The notes beneath the pieces were generated by a model. It made no database searches and was not told the origin of the DNA. It was given only the letters and a program-made list of their open reading frames with translations. A stretch of 55,577 bases of DNA. Source: Pseudomonadota bacterium (lineage in GTDB: Bacteria > Pseudomonadota > Alphaproteobacteria > Sphingomonadales > Sphingomonadaceae). A program made the position numbers and the translations under genes. Numbering within the stretch: position 1 is the first letter of the stretch; the number at the start of each line of letters is the position of its first letter. Shown here one piece after another: positions 32,868-42,529 of the stretch. Where the stretch lies: the NCBI GenBank assembly GCA_023400405.1, contig JAEXFD010000060.1, forward strand, positions 1-55,577, given 5' to 3'.

Positions 32868-34718
32868 TCAGGCGGCGATGTCGTTCGGCTGGGCGATGTC
32901 CGCGGTTCCCAGCGTCAGGATCGCGCGGGCGCCGGTTCCCTTGCCGTCGCTGCGCAGTTCGAGCGCGCCTTCCATCGCCAGCATCGAATTGGCGCACCAG
33001 TGCAGCCCCAGCCCGCCGGACTTGTGCGCCCGAGTCGAGAAGCCGCGCTGGAACAGGGTCGGCGCCGTGGCGGGGTCGAAGCCTTCGCCATCGTCGCGGA
33101 TGCTGATCTCGGTCTTGTCCCCGCGCTCCTGGATCGAGACCGCGATCGAGCCGCTGCCGCGTCCGGTGGCGGCGATCGCCTCGGCGGCATTGGCGAAGAG
33201 ATTGCCGATCACCTGGCTCAAGATCACGCGGTTCGCCATCACCCAATGCGGCGCCGAGGGAAAGGCGAAGGCGATCGAAGTCTCGCCCGAATAGCGCGCG
33301 ATGGTGGCATTCTGGGCGACGATGTCAGTGATGTCGCAGGCATCGAGCGGCGGGCGCTCGTGCGCTGCCTCCTGCTGCTTGCCGATGATCTCCAGCACAT
33401 GGTGGAGCGCCTGGCGGCCGATGCCGGACTGTTCGCGCCGATCCTCCCGCTCGCGCTCGATCGCTTCCAGCGCGGCGGCGACGAAGGCGACGAGCTTTTG
33501 GCGGCGCGCGGGCGGAATGTCGCCGGAAGCGAGCTCGGACAAGGCGCGATCGAGCAACGCGCGATCGAGCGGGGCGCCGGTGCCGAGGCCCTGGCTCAGC
33601 ACCGTGCTGATCGGATTGAGCGCGTTGCGCACATTGTGCATCACCGCGACCGCGCTCTCGCTGCGGCCGAGCGTGAAGCTCTGCACTTCGAGCTGTTCGC
33701 GCAGGTCCTTCAATTGGCGGAGCATCGAATTGAAGCTGGTGACGAGGCTGCCGATCTCGTCGTCACGGGGCTTGTCGGTGAGCAGGCCGAGCGTGCCCGA
33801 GGCGCGGACCACGCCCATATGCTGCTCGACGCGCTTCAGCGGCGCGAGGACCAGCCGGGCGATCGTCCGCCGCAAAACCCAGAGCACGACCGCCAGCACC
33901 AGCGACGAGCCGAGCACCGCCAGCAGCAGCATCCAGGTTCCGAGCCGGGAGAGGTCGCGCGGCACGGTATAGGCGGCGGTGGCCACGGCATGGCCGGCCG
34001 GGCCGGGAATCGGCACCACGATCTGCGTGCGGGTGCGGCCCGGCGCGATCGCGACCTGATCGACGGGATGGTCGAGCGCCAGGCTCGCGGGCAACTGGAG
34101 CAGCGTGCTCAGCTGCTTCGCCGTCACGGTCCGCGCCATCAGCACATAGCCGCGCGGCGCGCCGCTGCCGTCGCTGCGGCGGACCTGGGCGATGCCGACC
34201 GCGGCGAGCGTGTCGCCGATGCGCAGGAAGAAGCCCGCCGAGCTGCGCCGATCGAGCGCACCCGCGAAATCGAGACCGGCAATGGCGCGTTCGAGCTGCA
34301 GGCGCATCGCCGGCACGTCGGCCTGGCGCTCGAGATCGAGCCAGCGCGCGATCACGATGCTGCGATCGGGCCGGACATAGGCCATGCCGTTGACGTCGAG
34401 ATTGACCATCGCCAGCGTCGAGAAGCTCTCCTGCTCGAAGGCGCGGCTGGGCGCGGCCATGTAGTCGTAGGACGAGTTCCAGTCGCCATAGTCGCGCACG
34501 GCATTCTCGACCTTGGCGGCGACGTCGTGGACCACGGCGCGGGTGCGCGCGACATGGCCGTCGACTGCGTCGCGCTCGAGCCGATTGAAGCTCGGCATGA
34601 TCACCGTGGCGAGCAGCAGCGCCAGCGCCGCGGCCCCCATCAGCCCGACGCCGGTGAGGATCAGGACGAGCTTGGCGCCGAGCGAGGCCGGCGCCTTGAG
34701 GCGCCCCGCGATCGGCAT
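32868..34718 (-). CDS. CHASE4-HAMP sensor histidine kinase
   Basis: 616 residues. Membrane helix 1 (about 14-38) and a periplasmic CHASE4-like sensor (about 60-225, RDYGDWNSSYDYM), then membrane helix 2 (about 262-285) and HAMP. The dimerisation helix carries AVMHNVRNALNPI, an HNxRN-type H box, followed by a HATPase with IGNLFANAAEAI, IRDDGEGFDP and GGLGLHWC. Its start overlaps the upstream REC-GGDEF-EAL gene stop (TGATG). So the two form a coupled sensor and c-di-GMP output pair. Confidence 0.93.
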   Translation of the reverse strand: MPIAGRLKAPASLGAKLVLILTGVGLMGAAALALLLATVIMPSFNRLERDAVDGHVARTRAVVHDVAAKVENAVRDYGDWNSSYDYMAAPSRAFEQESFSTLAMVNLDVNGMAYVRPDRSIVIARWLDLERQADVPAMRLQLERAIAGLDFAGALDRRSSAGFFLRIGDTLAAVGIAQVRRSDGSGAPRGYVLMARTVTAKQLSTLLQLPASLALDHPVDQVAIAPGRTRTQIVVPIPGPAGHAVATAAYTVPRDLSRLGTWMLLLAVLGSSLVLAVVLWVLRRTIARLVLAPLKRVEQHMGVVRASGTLGLLTDKPRDDEIGSLVTSFNSMLRQLKDLREQLEVQSFTLGRSESAVAVMHNVRNALNPISTVLSQGLGTGAPLDRALLDRALSELASGDIPPARRQKLVAFVAAALEAIEREREDRREQSGIGRQALHHVLEIIGKQQEAAHERPPLDACDITDIVAQNATIARYSGETSIAFAFPSAPHWVMANRVILSQVIGNLFANAAEAIAATGRGSGSIAVSIQERGDKTEISIRDDGEGFDPATAPTLFQRGFSTRAHKSGGLGLHWCANSMLAMEGALELRSDGKGTGARAILTLGTADIAQPNDIAA

Positions 34719-36604
34719 CAGCCGTGCGTCCCGTTGCTCAGCTCGATGGCGTCCTCGACGTGCGGCGCGGCCTCGAGGAAGCGGCGCTCGGCGAGGACCA
34801 GCGCGTCTTCGGCATCGATCGGGCGCGAGATGAAATAGCCCTGCATATGGCTGCAGCCCGCGAGGCGCAGCGCCTGGAGCTGGGCCTTGGTCTCGACCCC
34901 CTCGGCGACCACTTCCATGCCGAGCGCATGGCCGAGATGGATGATCGAATGGACGATCGCCGCGCTCTCGCGCTCGCGGCCCATGCCGTCGACGAAGCTG
35001 CGGTCGATCTTCAGGCAATCGAGCGCGAAGCGGCGGATGTTGTAGAGGCTGGAATAGCCGGTGCCGAAATCGTCGAGCGCGATGCGGAAGCCCATCTGGC
35101 GCAGCTTGAACAGCGTCTCCGCCGCGCGATCGACATCATCGAAGATCGCGGTTTCGGTGATCTCGATCTGGAAGCGGCCGGGCTCGACGCCCGCATTGGT
35201 GACGCGCTCCATGACGTGCCCGACGAAATTGTGCCGGCGGAACTGGCGCGGCGAGAAGTTCACCGAGACATATTGGCCGGGCCAGGTCTTGAGCGTCTCG
35301 ACGGCGCGATCGATCACCCAGTCGCCGAGTTCGTGGATCAGGTTCGATTCCTCGGCGATCGGGATGAACAGGCCGGGCGAGACCATGCCATATTCCGGGC
35401 TGCACCAGCGGATCAGCGCCTCGAACCCGGTGACTTCGAGCTGGTCGCGCGCGACGATCGGCTGGAAGACGAGCTTCAATTCGCCCTTCTCGATCGCCCC
35501 CGAGAGCCCGCTCTCGATCTGGCGGCGAAAGCGGATCGATTCGTCCATCGCCTCGTCGAACACGCGCACGCAGCCGCGGCCGCAATGCTTGGCGTCGTTG
35601 AGCGCGAGATCGGTGCGGCGCATCACGTCGATCGGATCGCCGATGCTGCCGGGCTCGACGACCATCAGGCCGAGCGAGGCGCCGCCCTGCACCGAATGGC
35701 CAAACACCTTGAAGCTGATCGACACGGCCTTGAGCAGCCGCTCGGACAGCATCACTGCCTCGTCCTCGCCGGTGACCTCGAACAGCATCGCAAATTCGTC
35801 GCCGCCCAGCCGCGCGACGAAGCCGCCTTCGGGCACCGCTTCGCGCAGGATGCCGCAGACCATGCGGATCAGCTCGTCGCCGGCGAGATGGCCGAGCGTG
35901 TCGTTGACCAGCTTGAACCGATCGAGGTCCATCATCGCCATCGCGAAGCAACGATCGCCCTTCACCGCCTGGCCGAGGGCGTGGAGGAAGGCGAGCCGGT
36001 TGGGCGCATCGGTGAGCGAATCGTGATTGGCGATGTGGACGGCGCGCGATTCGTTGGCGGCGAGTTCGAGCTTCTGTTCCTCGAGCAGCGCGATCGCGTC
36101 GCGCAGCTTGGCATCGGCCTGCCAGCGATGCGCGAGCGCCGTCGCCGTCTGGATCACTTCCTCGGCCTGGAACGGCTTGGCGATGTAGAAGATCTTGTCC
36201 GCCGGGCCCGCGGCACGGCTGATGTCGAGCGGCGAGAAGTCGGAATAGCCGGTGACGATCACCAGGTTGACGTTCGGATCGAGCGCGCGGATGCGAGCGG
36301 CGGTTTCCTTGCCGTCGATGCCGGGCGGCATGCGCACGTCGATGAAGGCGACGGCGAAGCGATCGCCGGCTTCGATCGAGGCGCGAACCGCCTCGACGGC
36401 GTCGAGTCCCTGCGAGAAATGGGCGCAGTCGAAATCGGGCAGGTCGTCCGCGGGATCGGATGGCGCCGAAGCCTCGTCATCGCCGAACAGCTCGGCCGCC
36501 ATCGCGCCGAGCGTCGATCGATCCGAGGCGCCCTGCCCCGCGCGGAAGCACTGGCGATAGGATTCGTGCATCGCCGGTTCGTCGTCCACGATCAAGATGC
36601 GCAC
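34718..36604 (-). CDS. Response regulator with GGDEF and EAL domains
   Basis: About 628 residues. N-terminal receiver: VRILIVDDEPAMHESY, phospho-Asp in VAFIDVRMPPG and Lys in IAKPFQAEE, with an acidic ~35-residue insertion. The GGDEF domain is intact (RLGGDEFAML) and so is the EAL domain (GFEALIRW, NFSPRQF, DDFGTGY). It could make and break c-di-GMP. The GTG at 36604 is preferred because homology starts there and GAGGGG lies upstream; ATG 36631 is an alternative. Coupled to the CHASE4 kinase. Confidence 0.93.
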   Translation of the reverse strand: MRILIVDDEPAMHESYRQCFRAGQGASDRSTLGAMAAELFGDDEASAPSDPADDLPDFDCAHFSQGLDAVEAVRASIEAGDRFAVAFIDVRMPPGIDGKETAARIRALDPNVNLVIVTGYSDFSPLDISRAAGPADKIFYIAKPFQAEEVIQTATALAHRWQADAKLRDAIALLEEQKLELAANESRAVHIANHDSLTDAPNRLAFLHALGQAVKGDRCFAMAMMDLDRFKLVNDTLGHLAGDELIRMVCGILREAVPEGGFVARLGGDEFAMLFEVTGEDEAVMLSERLLKAVSISFKVFGHSVQGGASLGLMVVEPGSIGDPIDVMRRTDLALNDAKHCGRGCVRVFDEAMDESIRFRRQIESGLSGAIEKGELKLVFQPIVARDQLEVTGFEALIRWCSPEYGMVSPGLFIPIAEESNLIHELGDWVIDRAVETLKTWPGQYVSVNFSPRQFRRHNFVGHVMERVTNAGVEPGRFQIEITETAIFDDVDRAAETLFKLRQMGFRIALDDFGTGYSSLYNIRRFALDCLKIDRSFVDGMGRERESAAIVHSIIHLGHALGMEVVAEGVETKAQLQALRLAGCSHMQGYFISRPIDAEDALVLAERRFLEAAPHVEDAIELSNGTHG

Positions 36605-37036
36605 GGTGCCTGAATCCCCTCGGTAGCTCATCGCAAACCGGTAAGCGGACAGGGTTAAGGAGCGGTAAAATCGCAACCTCCCGCAGAGGCCCCCGAACCC
36701 CGGACAAGGTTAAGCCAAGTGGCGGGGACTACTGCAAAACTACGGAGTAAAAGCCCGGGGGCGAATGACGTAAGACGTCGATGCGGATCAACCGTCTTCC
36801 CGGGGTTCGCGTGTCGCAGCGTCGAACGGAGCCGCTCCTCTCGCCCGGGACGGCTCGTCATCGGGAAGCAAGCCGAAGCCGCGAACGATCCCTCTGCGGC
36901 TTCGGCTTGACCGCCGCTCCCAACCCGATACGAAAAGCGCCCGATCCGGGTCTTTCCCGCCTCCGGAACACCTAATCCATTGATTCGTCTTGCGCCGTCG
37001 TTAGGGGAAGAGGGCAATGCACCTGCGAGCGGGCCG
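36605..37036. other. Divergent intergenic region of two signalling units
   Basis: About 430 bases between the GGDEF-EAL regulator and the HWE kinase. It contains a GGAAC at 36965-36969 with CGTC 16 bases later, a weak EcfG-like element (the -10 is CGTC, not CGTT). A short purine-rich tract (GGGGAAGAGGG) lies near 37004. I see no gene here with a good ribosome site. Confidence 0.35.
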
Positions 37037-39175
37037 ATGATCGACACGGAAGCCGAACCGCTGCCAGTGGGGACGGACGAGTTCCGCCTCATTGCCGACA
37101 GCGCGCCCGTGATCGTCTGGGTCACGCGGCTCGATCGCCAGCGCAGCTTCGTCAACCGCGCCTATGTCGAGTTCCTCGGCGCGCCTTATGAGGAAGCGTT
37201 GCGATTCGACTGGCGGGCGGTGATCCATCCCGCCGACGCGGCGAGGATCCTGGCCGAGTCGGTGGCGGGCGAGGCCTCGCTCGACACGTTCGAGCTGATC
37301 GGCCGGTATCGCCGCGCCGACGGCGCCTGGCGCTGGCTCCATTCGACCTCGCAGCCCCGCCGCGACGCCAATGGCCGGCACATCGGCTTCGTCGGCGTCG
37401 CCCACGACATCACCGAGGCCAAAGAAGCCGAGCTGGCACTGCGCGAGCGCGAGGCGCAGTTGACCGCCTTCATCAACCAGACCACGGCCGGCTTCGCGCA
37501 GGTCGACCTGGACGGGCGCTTCACGCTGGTCAACGATCGCTTCTGCGAAATCGCGGGCTGGAGCCGCGAGGAGCTGCTTGACAAGACGATGCAGGAGATC
37601 ACCCACCCCGACGATCTCGCGCGCAACGTGCCGCTGTTCGAGCGCAGCGTGCGCGAGGGCACGCCCTACACGCACGAGAAGCGCTATGTCCGCAAGGACG
37701 GCGGAACGGTGTGGGTGAACAATTCGGTGGCCGTGATCCGGCGGCCGGACGGCGAGCCGTTCGGCGTGCTGTCCGTGACGCTCGACGTCACCCAGCGGCG
37801 CGAGGCGGAGGAGCAGCTGCGCAAGCGCGAGGAGACGCTGCGCCTCGCCACCGAGACGGCGGGCATGGCGACCTGGGAGCTGGACCTGGCGACGATGGAG
37901 GGGCTGTGGTCGCCCAATCGCTTCGACCTGCTCGGCATGCCGCGCCGGGACGACAGCATGGGCAATTACGCGCAGTGGATCGAGCGCGTCCATCCCGCCG
38001 ACCGCGCCTTCGTTGCGGCCGCCGCCCAACGCTGCTTCGACACGGCGATCCCCTACACCATCGAATATCGTATCCTGCGCGCCGATGACGGCAGCGAGCG
38101 CTGGCTGCAGAGCCATGGCAGCCGCATCGACTATCCGGACGCGCGGCCGAGCCGCTTCGTCGGCGTCTCGTTCGACATCACGGCGCGCAAGCGGGCCGAG
38201 GAGGAACTTCGCGAGAGCGAGCATCGCTTCCGCGCGATCTTCGAGGAGGCCAACGACTTCCTGATCACCACGACGCTCGACAATGTGGTGAGCTCGGTCA
38301 ATCCGGCCGTGCTGGCGACGCTCGGCTACACCGAAGCCGAGATCGTCGGCCGATCGATCGCCGAGTTCATGGATGCCGATCAGTTCGCGATCAGCATGGA
38401 GGCGTTCCGGCAGAAGCTGACGCGCGGCGGCACCACGCGGCTGACGATCAAGGTGCGTGCCAAGGACGGGCGCGAGCTGGTCTGGGAAGTCAATTCGCGG
38501 CTCAACCTCGACGAGCATGGCAATCCGATCGCCCTGCACGCGATCGCCCGGGATGTGACCGAGGCCAAGCGCGCCGAGGCGCATCTGCGGCTGCTGATCG
38601 ACGAGCTCAATCATCGCGTGAAGAACACGCTCGCGATCGTCCAGGGCATCGCGCAGCAGAGCTTCAAGCAGGACATGCCGATCGAGCAGGCCCGCGCTGC
38701 GTTCGAAGGGCGGCTTGCGACGCTCGCCAAGGCGCACAACCTGCTCACCGAGGAGCATTGGGGCGCCGTCTCGATGCGGCAGATCGTCGGCGACGCCGTG
38801 GCGCCGCATGGCGAGGCGAGCCGTTTCGAGATCGAGGGCCCGGACCTACCGATCCAGCCCAAGACCGCCATCAGCCTGGCGCTCGCCATGCACGAGCTTG
38901 CGACCAATGCCGTCAAGCATGGCGCGCTTTCCGCAGCGGAGGGCAAGGTGTTGATCGCGTGGCGGCGAACGCACGAAGAGGGGCCAGGGGGATTTTCTCT
39001 GATTTGGGAAGAGCATGGCGGCCCCGCCGTCGACGTGCCGACCCGGCGCGGCTTCGGCACGCGGATGATCGAGCGCGGGCTCGCGGCCGAGCTGGGCGGC
39101 ACGGTCACGATCGAATTTCGGCTCGAGGGCCTGGTCTGCCGGGTCGAGGCGCCGCTGCCGGAGGGGCCGGAATGA
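37037..39175 (+). CDS. Multi-PAS HWE-type sensor histidine kinase
   Basis: 712 residues, no membrane helix. Four PAS/PAC units: SAPVIVWV (about 20-130), TTAGFAQVD (about 145-260), ATETAGMATWELD (about 275-390) and EEANDFLITT (about 400-510). The kinase has the HWE/HisKA_2 H box ELNHRVKNTLAIVQGIAQQS, the N box MHELATNAVKHGALS and a final GFGTRMIERGLAAELGG. HWE kinases often feed the alphaproteobacterial general stress pathway. First ATG is 37037; a TTG at 36980 is possible. Overlaps the next receiver gene by ATGA. Confidence 0.94.
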   Translation: MIDTEAEPLPVGTDEFRLIADSAPVIVWVTRLDRQRSFVNRAYVEFLGAPYEEALRFDWRAVIHPADAARILAESVAGEASLDTFELIGRYRRADGAWRWLHSTSQPRRDANGRHIGFVGVAHDITEAKEAELALREREAQLTAFINQTTAGFAQVDLDGRFTLVNDRFCEIAGWSREELLDKTMQEITHPDDLARNVPLFERSVREGTPYTHEKRYVRKDGGTVWVNNSVAVIRRPDGEPFGVLSVTLDVTQRREAEEQLRKREETLRLATETAGMATWELDLATMEGLWSPNRFDLLGMPRRDDSMGNYAQWIERVHPADRAFVAAAAQRCFDTAIPYTIEYRILRADDGSERWLQSHGSRIDYPDARPSRFVGVSFDITARKRAEEELRESEHRFRAIFEEANDFLITTTLDNVVSSVNPAVLATLGYTEAEIVGRSIAEFMDADQFAISMEAFRQKLTRGGTTRLTIKVRAKDGRELVWEVNSRLNLDEHGNPIALHAIARDVTEAKRAEAHLRLLIDELNHRVKNTLAIVQGIAQQSFKQDMPIEQARAAFEGRLATLAKAHNLLTEEHWGAVSMRQIVGDAVAPHGEASRFEIEGPDLPIQPKTAISLALAMHELATNAVKHGALSAAEGKVLIAWRRTHEEGPGGFSLIWEEHGGPAVDVPTRRGFGTRMIERGLAAELGGTVTIEFRLEGLVCRVEAPLPEGPE

Positions 39176-39528
39176 GTGCATTTGCCGGACGGCGGGTGCT
39201 CATCGTCGAGGACGAGCCGATCGTGGCGATGAGCCTGGAGGACATGCTCGAGGCGATGGACTGCGTTCCGGTGGGCCCGGTCGGCCGCGTGGCGGAAGGG
39301 ATGGCGCTGATCGAGCGCGAGACCTTGGACGCGGCGATCCTCGACATCAATCTGGGCGGCGAGCGCAGCACACCGATCGCGATGCTGCTGCGCGCCCGCG
39401 GCATCCCCTTCGCCTTCGCCAGCGGCTATGGCGCGGCGCCGGAAGGGTTCGAGGAGGGCGTGCCGATGATCGAGAAGCCCTACCGCCCGTTGCAGGTCGC
39501 GCAGGCGCTCGCGCTGTTGCTGGGCTGA
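39172..39528 (+). CDS. FATGUY-like single-domain response regulator
   Basis: 118 residues. Acidic cluster VLIVEDEPIVAMSLEDML, phospho-Asp in AAILDINLGG, and after beta-4 the motif FAFASGYGA, with the Lys in MIEKPYRP. The F-A-[TS]-G-Y signature is that of FATGUY receivers such as Sphingomonas SdrG, which link HWE kinases to PhyR. It overlaps the HWE kinase gene by 4 bases, so the pair is almost certainly cognate. Confidence 0.92.
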   Translation: MSAFAGRRVLIVEDEPIVAMSLEDMLEAMDCVPVGPVGRVAEGMALIERETLDAAILDINLGGERSTPIAMLLRARGIPFAFASGYGAAPEGFEEGVPMIEKPYRPLQVAQALALLLG

Positions 39529-39590
39529 AGCCGCTTCCTGCCGGCCAGGCCGGCGGAAGCTGCCATCTCGAGCGACCGGTCGGCGGCGGG

Positions 39591-39612
39591 AGGCCCCAGC
39601 TTTCGCTGGGGC
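39591..39612. repeat. REP-like palindrome after the receiver gene
   Basis: AGGCCCCAGCTTTCGCTGGG then GC is a hairpin of the CCCCAGC form also seen at 31041 and 32461. It lies at the convergent junction with glmS. Confidence 0.8.
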
Positions 39613-39639
39613 GAGGGCACGCGGACGATCGGCGCGCGC

Positions 39640-41463
39640 TTATTCCACCGTCACCGACTTGGCGAGATTGCGCGGCTGATCGACGTCGGTGCCCTTGGCG
39701 ACCGCGACATGGTAGGCGAGCAGCTGCACCGGCACCGCATAGACCAACGGCGCGATCAGCGGATGGACCTTGGGCATGGTGATCGTCGCGATGCACCCCT
39801 CACCGGCCGCCTCGACTCCGTCATAGTCGGAGATCAGGATCACCTTGCCGCCGCGCGCCTGGACTTCCTGCATGTTCGACACCGTCTTTTCGAACAGCGG
39901 GCCCGAGGGGGCGATCACGATCACCGGCACGGCATCGTCGATCAGCGCGATCGGGCCGTGCTTCATCTCGCCCGCGGCATAGCCCTCGGCATGGATGTAG
40001 CTGATTTCCTTGAGCTTGAGCGCCCCTTCGAGCGCCAGCGGATAATCGGTGCCACGGCCGAGATAGAGCACGTCGCGCGCTGCCGCGACGACGGGCGCCA
40101 CCGCCTGGATCGCTTCGTCATAGGCAATCGCGCCGTTGAGCGCCGCCGGGGCCTCGGCGAGATGCTTGACGACCGCCCGTTCCTCGCTTTCGGAAAGCCT
40201 GCCCTTAGCCTTTGCAAGGTTGGCCGCCAGCGCGGCGAGCACGGCGAGCTGGCAGGTAAAGGCCTTGGTCGAGGCGACGCCGATCTCCGGACCGGCATGC
40301 GTCGGCAGCAGCAGGTCCGCCTCGCGCGCCATCGAACTGGTCGGCACGTTGACCACCGCGGCGATCGTCTGGCCCTCGCTGCGGGCGTGGCGGAGCGCGG
40401 CGAGCGTATCCGCCGTCTCGCCCGACTGGCTGATGACGATCATCAGCCCACCCTCTTCCATCACCGGCGCGCGGTAGCGGAATTCCGAGGCGACATCGAG
40501 GTCGACCGGCACGCGGGCGAACTGCTCGAACCAATATTTGGCGACCATGCCGGCATAGAAGCTGGTGCCGCACGCAACGATGGTGACGCGCTTGATCGCG
40601 GCAAGATCGAAATCGGGGATCGGCAGCGTGACCTTTTCCTCCATGCGCTGGAGGTAGGAGCGCAGCGTCTGGGCGACGACGATCGGCTGCTCGTAGATCT
40701 CCTTGAGCATGTAGTGGCGGTGATTGCCCTTCGAAATCAGCTCGCCGGTGACGCCGGAGATGGTGATCGCCCGCTCGACGGGATTGTTGTCCTTGTCGAA
40801 GATCTCGGCGCCGTCCCTGGTGATGACGACCCAGTCGCCCTCTTCCAGATAGGCGATGCGCTGGGTGAGCGGCGCGAGCGCGAGGGCATCGGAGCCGAGA
40901 TAGGTCTCGCCCTCGCCATAGCCCACGACCAGCGGCGAGCCGAGCCGCGCGCCGATCAGCAGCTCGGGATGCTGGCGGAAGAGGATCGCGAGCGCGAAGG
41001 CGCCGTGGAGCTGGGGCAGCACCTCGCGCACCGCATCGGCGGGCGCCATGCCGGCCTCGACCTTCTCGCTGACCAGATGGGCGACGACTTCGGTATCGGT
41101 CTCGCTCTCGAACTTGCGGCCGCGGGCGATCAGTGCGTCGCGCAGCGGCTTGAAATTCTCGATGATGCCATTGTGGACCAGCGCGACTTCGCCCGTCGCG
41201 TGCGGGTGGGCATTGTTGGTGGTGGGGCCGCCATGGGTCGCCCAGCGGGTATGCGCGATGCCGGTGGTGCCGGGCAGCGGATTGGCCGCCAGTTCCTTGC
41301 CGAGATTGACCAGCTTGCCCGAGGCGCGGCGGCGCTCGATCCGGCCATCATGATCGGTGGCGATGCCGGCCGAATCATAGCCGCGATATTCGAGCCGCTT
41401 GAGCCCATCGTACAGCCGCTCCGCAACGTCTTCCTTGCCGACGATTCCGACGATTCCGCACAT
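39640..41463 (-). CDS. glmS: Glutamine-fructose-6-phosphate aminotransferase
   Basis: 607 residues, full length. Makes glucosamine-6-phosphate, first step to UDP-GlcNAc. The N-terminal Cys nucleophile (MCGIVGIVG) and glutamine-amidotransferase motifs (HTRWATHGGPTTNNAHPH) are present. Two SIS domains carry CGTSFYAG and ISQSGETADTLAAL, and the tail ends PRNLAKSVTVE. It is the last gene of a minus-strand run from glmU, but only 14 bases after vapC, with no space for a glmS ribozyme. Confidence 0.98.
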   Translation of the reverse strand: MCGIVGIVGKEDVAERLYDGLKRLEYRGYDSAGIATDHDGRIERRRASGKLVNLGKELAANPLPGTTGIAHTRWATHGGPTTNNAHPHATGEVALVHNGIIENFKPLRDALIARGRKFESETDTEVVAHLVSEKVEAGMAPADAVREVLPQLHGAFALAILFRQHPELLIGARLGSPLVVGYGEGETYLGSDALALAPLTQRIAYLEEGDWVVITRDGAEIFDKDNNPVERAITISGVTGELISKGNHRHYMLKEIYEQPIVVAQTLRSYLQRMEEKVTLPIPDFDLAAIKRVTIVACGTSFYAGMVAKYWFEQFARVPVDLDVASEFRYRAPVMEEGGLMIVISQSGETADTLAALRHARSEGQTIAAVVNVPTSSMAREADLLLPTHAGPEIGVASTKAFTCQLAVLAALAANLAKAKGRLSESEERAVVKHLAEAPAALNGAIAYDEAIQAVAPVVAAARDVLYLGRGTDYPLALEGALKLKEISYIHAEGYAAGEMKHGPIALIDDAVPVIVIAPSGPLFEKTVSNMQEVQARGGKVILISDYDGVEAAGEGCIATITMPKVHPLIAPLVYAVPVQLLAYHVAVAKGTDVDQPRNLAKSVTVE

Positions 41464-41477
41464 GGTTCGATGATTCC

Positions 41478-41843
41478 TTAAAGGGTGTAGGGCACCCGGA
41501 CACCCGGCATTGTCGCCGGAAAGTCCTTCGTGTTGCGTGTCACCAATATCGCGCCGTTGGCCTGGGCGGTCGCCAGGATCAAGGCGTCGAGCAACTTCAT
41601 CCGGGTGCGGTGGCGGATTTCCGCGGCCAGCCCGGCAACGCGCTCATCGACCTCCACCGTCTCGAACGCCTGAAGCAGATCGCGCACGCCTTCGCGCGCG
41701 GTCTCTTCTTCACCTGCGAGAATCTCGGCCCAGACGATGCGGCTGATTCGGTGGCGCGGATAACGGCGCAGCTCGGTCTTCGCCTCGCGACGGTCGTACA
41801 GCCAGTCGATCAGGATGTTGGTATCGAAAAAAGGGGCGGTCAC
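41478..41843 (-). CDS. vapC: PIN-domain toxin (VapC)
   Basis: 121 residues. PIN nuclease acidic residues: Asp7 in APFFDTNILIDWL, Glu in IVWAEILAG, Asp in KLLDALILATA and the VTRNTKDF block. VapC toxins cut RNA. GTG start overlaps the antitoxin stop (GTGA), which fixes it. Sits directly upstream of glmS. Confidence 0.92.
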   Translation of the reverse strand: MTAPFFDTNILIDWLYDRREAKTELRRYPRHRISRIVWAEILAGEEETAREGVRDLLQAFETVEVDERVAGLAAEIRHRTRMKLLDALILATAQANGAILVTRNTKDFPATMPGVRVPYTL

Positions 41844-42070
41844 GGTTCGTCGCGATCGCGCCGCATCTCGCGCTGATATTCGACGGCATCGCCGATATCG
41901 GTGCGATGCGCCCAATAGCCGGCGCCCCGCTCAATCCAATCGAGATTTGCCTTGGCGCGATAGGCAGATACCGCCTCGCGCACCACCGCGGCGCGCGACT
42001 TGCCGCGCTCCGCGGCTAGCCGATCGAGCCAACGAATGTCCTCCTCCGGAATATCGACCAGCGTACGCAT
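41840..42070 (-). CDS. vapB: Ribbon-helix-helix antitoxin (VapB)
   Basis: 76 residues. The N-terminal MRTLVDIPEEDIRWLDRLAA and KSRAAVVREAVSAYRA are the beta strand and two helices of a CopG-type fold. The C-terminal part (acidic/aromatic, YWAHRTDIGDAVEY) would wrap the toxin. Overlaps vapC by 4 bases. A GATATCA direct repeat just upstream is a plausible operator. Confidence 0.88.
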   Translation of the reverse strand: MRTLVDIPEEDIRWLDRLAAERGKSRAAVVREAVSAYRAKANLDWIERGAGYWAHRTDIGDAVEYQREMRRDRDEP

Positions 42071-42078
42071 GGCGACTA

Positions 42079-42098
42079 GATATCACTCCACGATATCA
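42079..42098. promoter_or_regulatory. GATATCA direct repeat upstream of vapBC
   Basis: Two GATATCA copies (42079-42085 and 42092-42098), 13 bases apart, lie 9 bases before the vapB ATG. Each holds the palindrome GATATC. RHH antitoxins usually autoregulate through such short paired repeats. Confidence 0.5.
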
Positions 42099-42112
42099 TT
42101 TTCCAGGGCGTC

Positions 42113-42529
42113 TCAGCCGAGGATTTCGATCTGATCGGGCGTGTCGACGTCGATCCGGGTCTGGAAATAGCTGCCCCCTTCGCGCTTCGGGATGGCGACG
42201 CGCCGCACAACGCCCTTGATCCGCACGCGCTTGCCCTTCAGCAGTTCCTCGGGATAGCCGCCCAGCTTCTGCTTCAGCGCGTTGGTCGCGCCGGCATGCA
42301 GCTCGGCCGAGAGATTGTCGGCATCGCGATAATTGGCCGACGAGTTCAGGAACACATTGAACCCGGAGGCGCCGGTGGAGGCGGCGACGAATTCGACCGT
42401 GGCCTCGACCTTGCCTGAGGGCGCCGCGGTGGCGGCGGCGATCGCCTGGGCCGGGGTCAGCGGCGCGGCGGTCTGGGCGAGCGCCGGTGCGGCGAACGCA
42501 AGCATCGACATGGCAATGAGGGTACGCAT
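42113..42529 (-). CDS. Periplasmic hypothetical protein, possibly OB-fold
   Basis: 138 residues, signal peptide to about 18 (AAPALAQ). The mature part has a VEATVEFVAAS strand, FNVFLNSS, and a LKGKRVRIKGVVRRVAI strand pattern like an OB-fold. GAGGAAG precedes the ATG, which overlaps the glmU stop (TAATG). Function unknown; coupled to glmU. Confidence 0.8.
   Translation of the reverse strand: MRTLIAMSMLAFAAPALAQTAAPLTPAQAIAAATAAPSGKVEATVEFVAASTGASGFNVFLNSSANYRDADNLSAELHAGATNALKQKLGGYPEELLKGKRVRIKGVVRRVAIPKREGGSYFQTRIDVDTPDQIEILG

Noticed and set aside
36965..36989. EcfG promoter upstream of the HWE kinase
   Set aside because: GGAAC is present but the -10 is CGTC, and spacing to CGTT at 36999 is 29, so the match is too weak to call.
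41464..41477. glmS ribozyme
   Set aside because: Only 14 bases separate vapC and glmS, far too short for the ribozyme.
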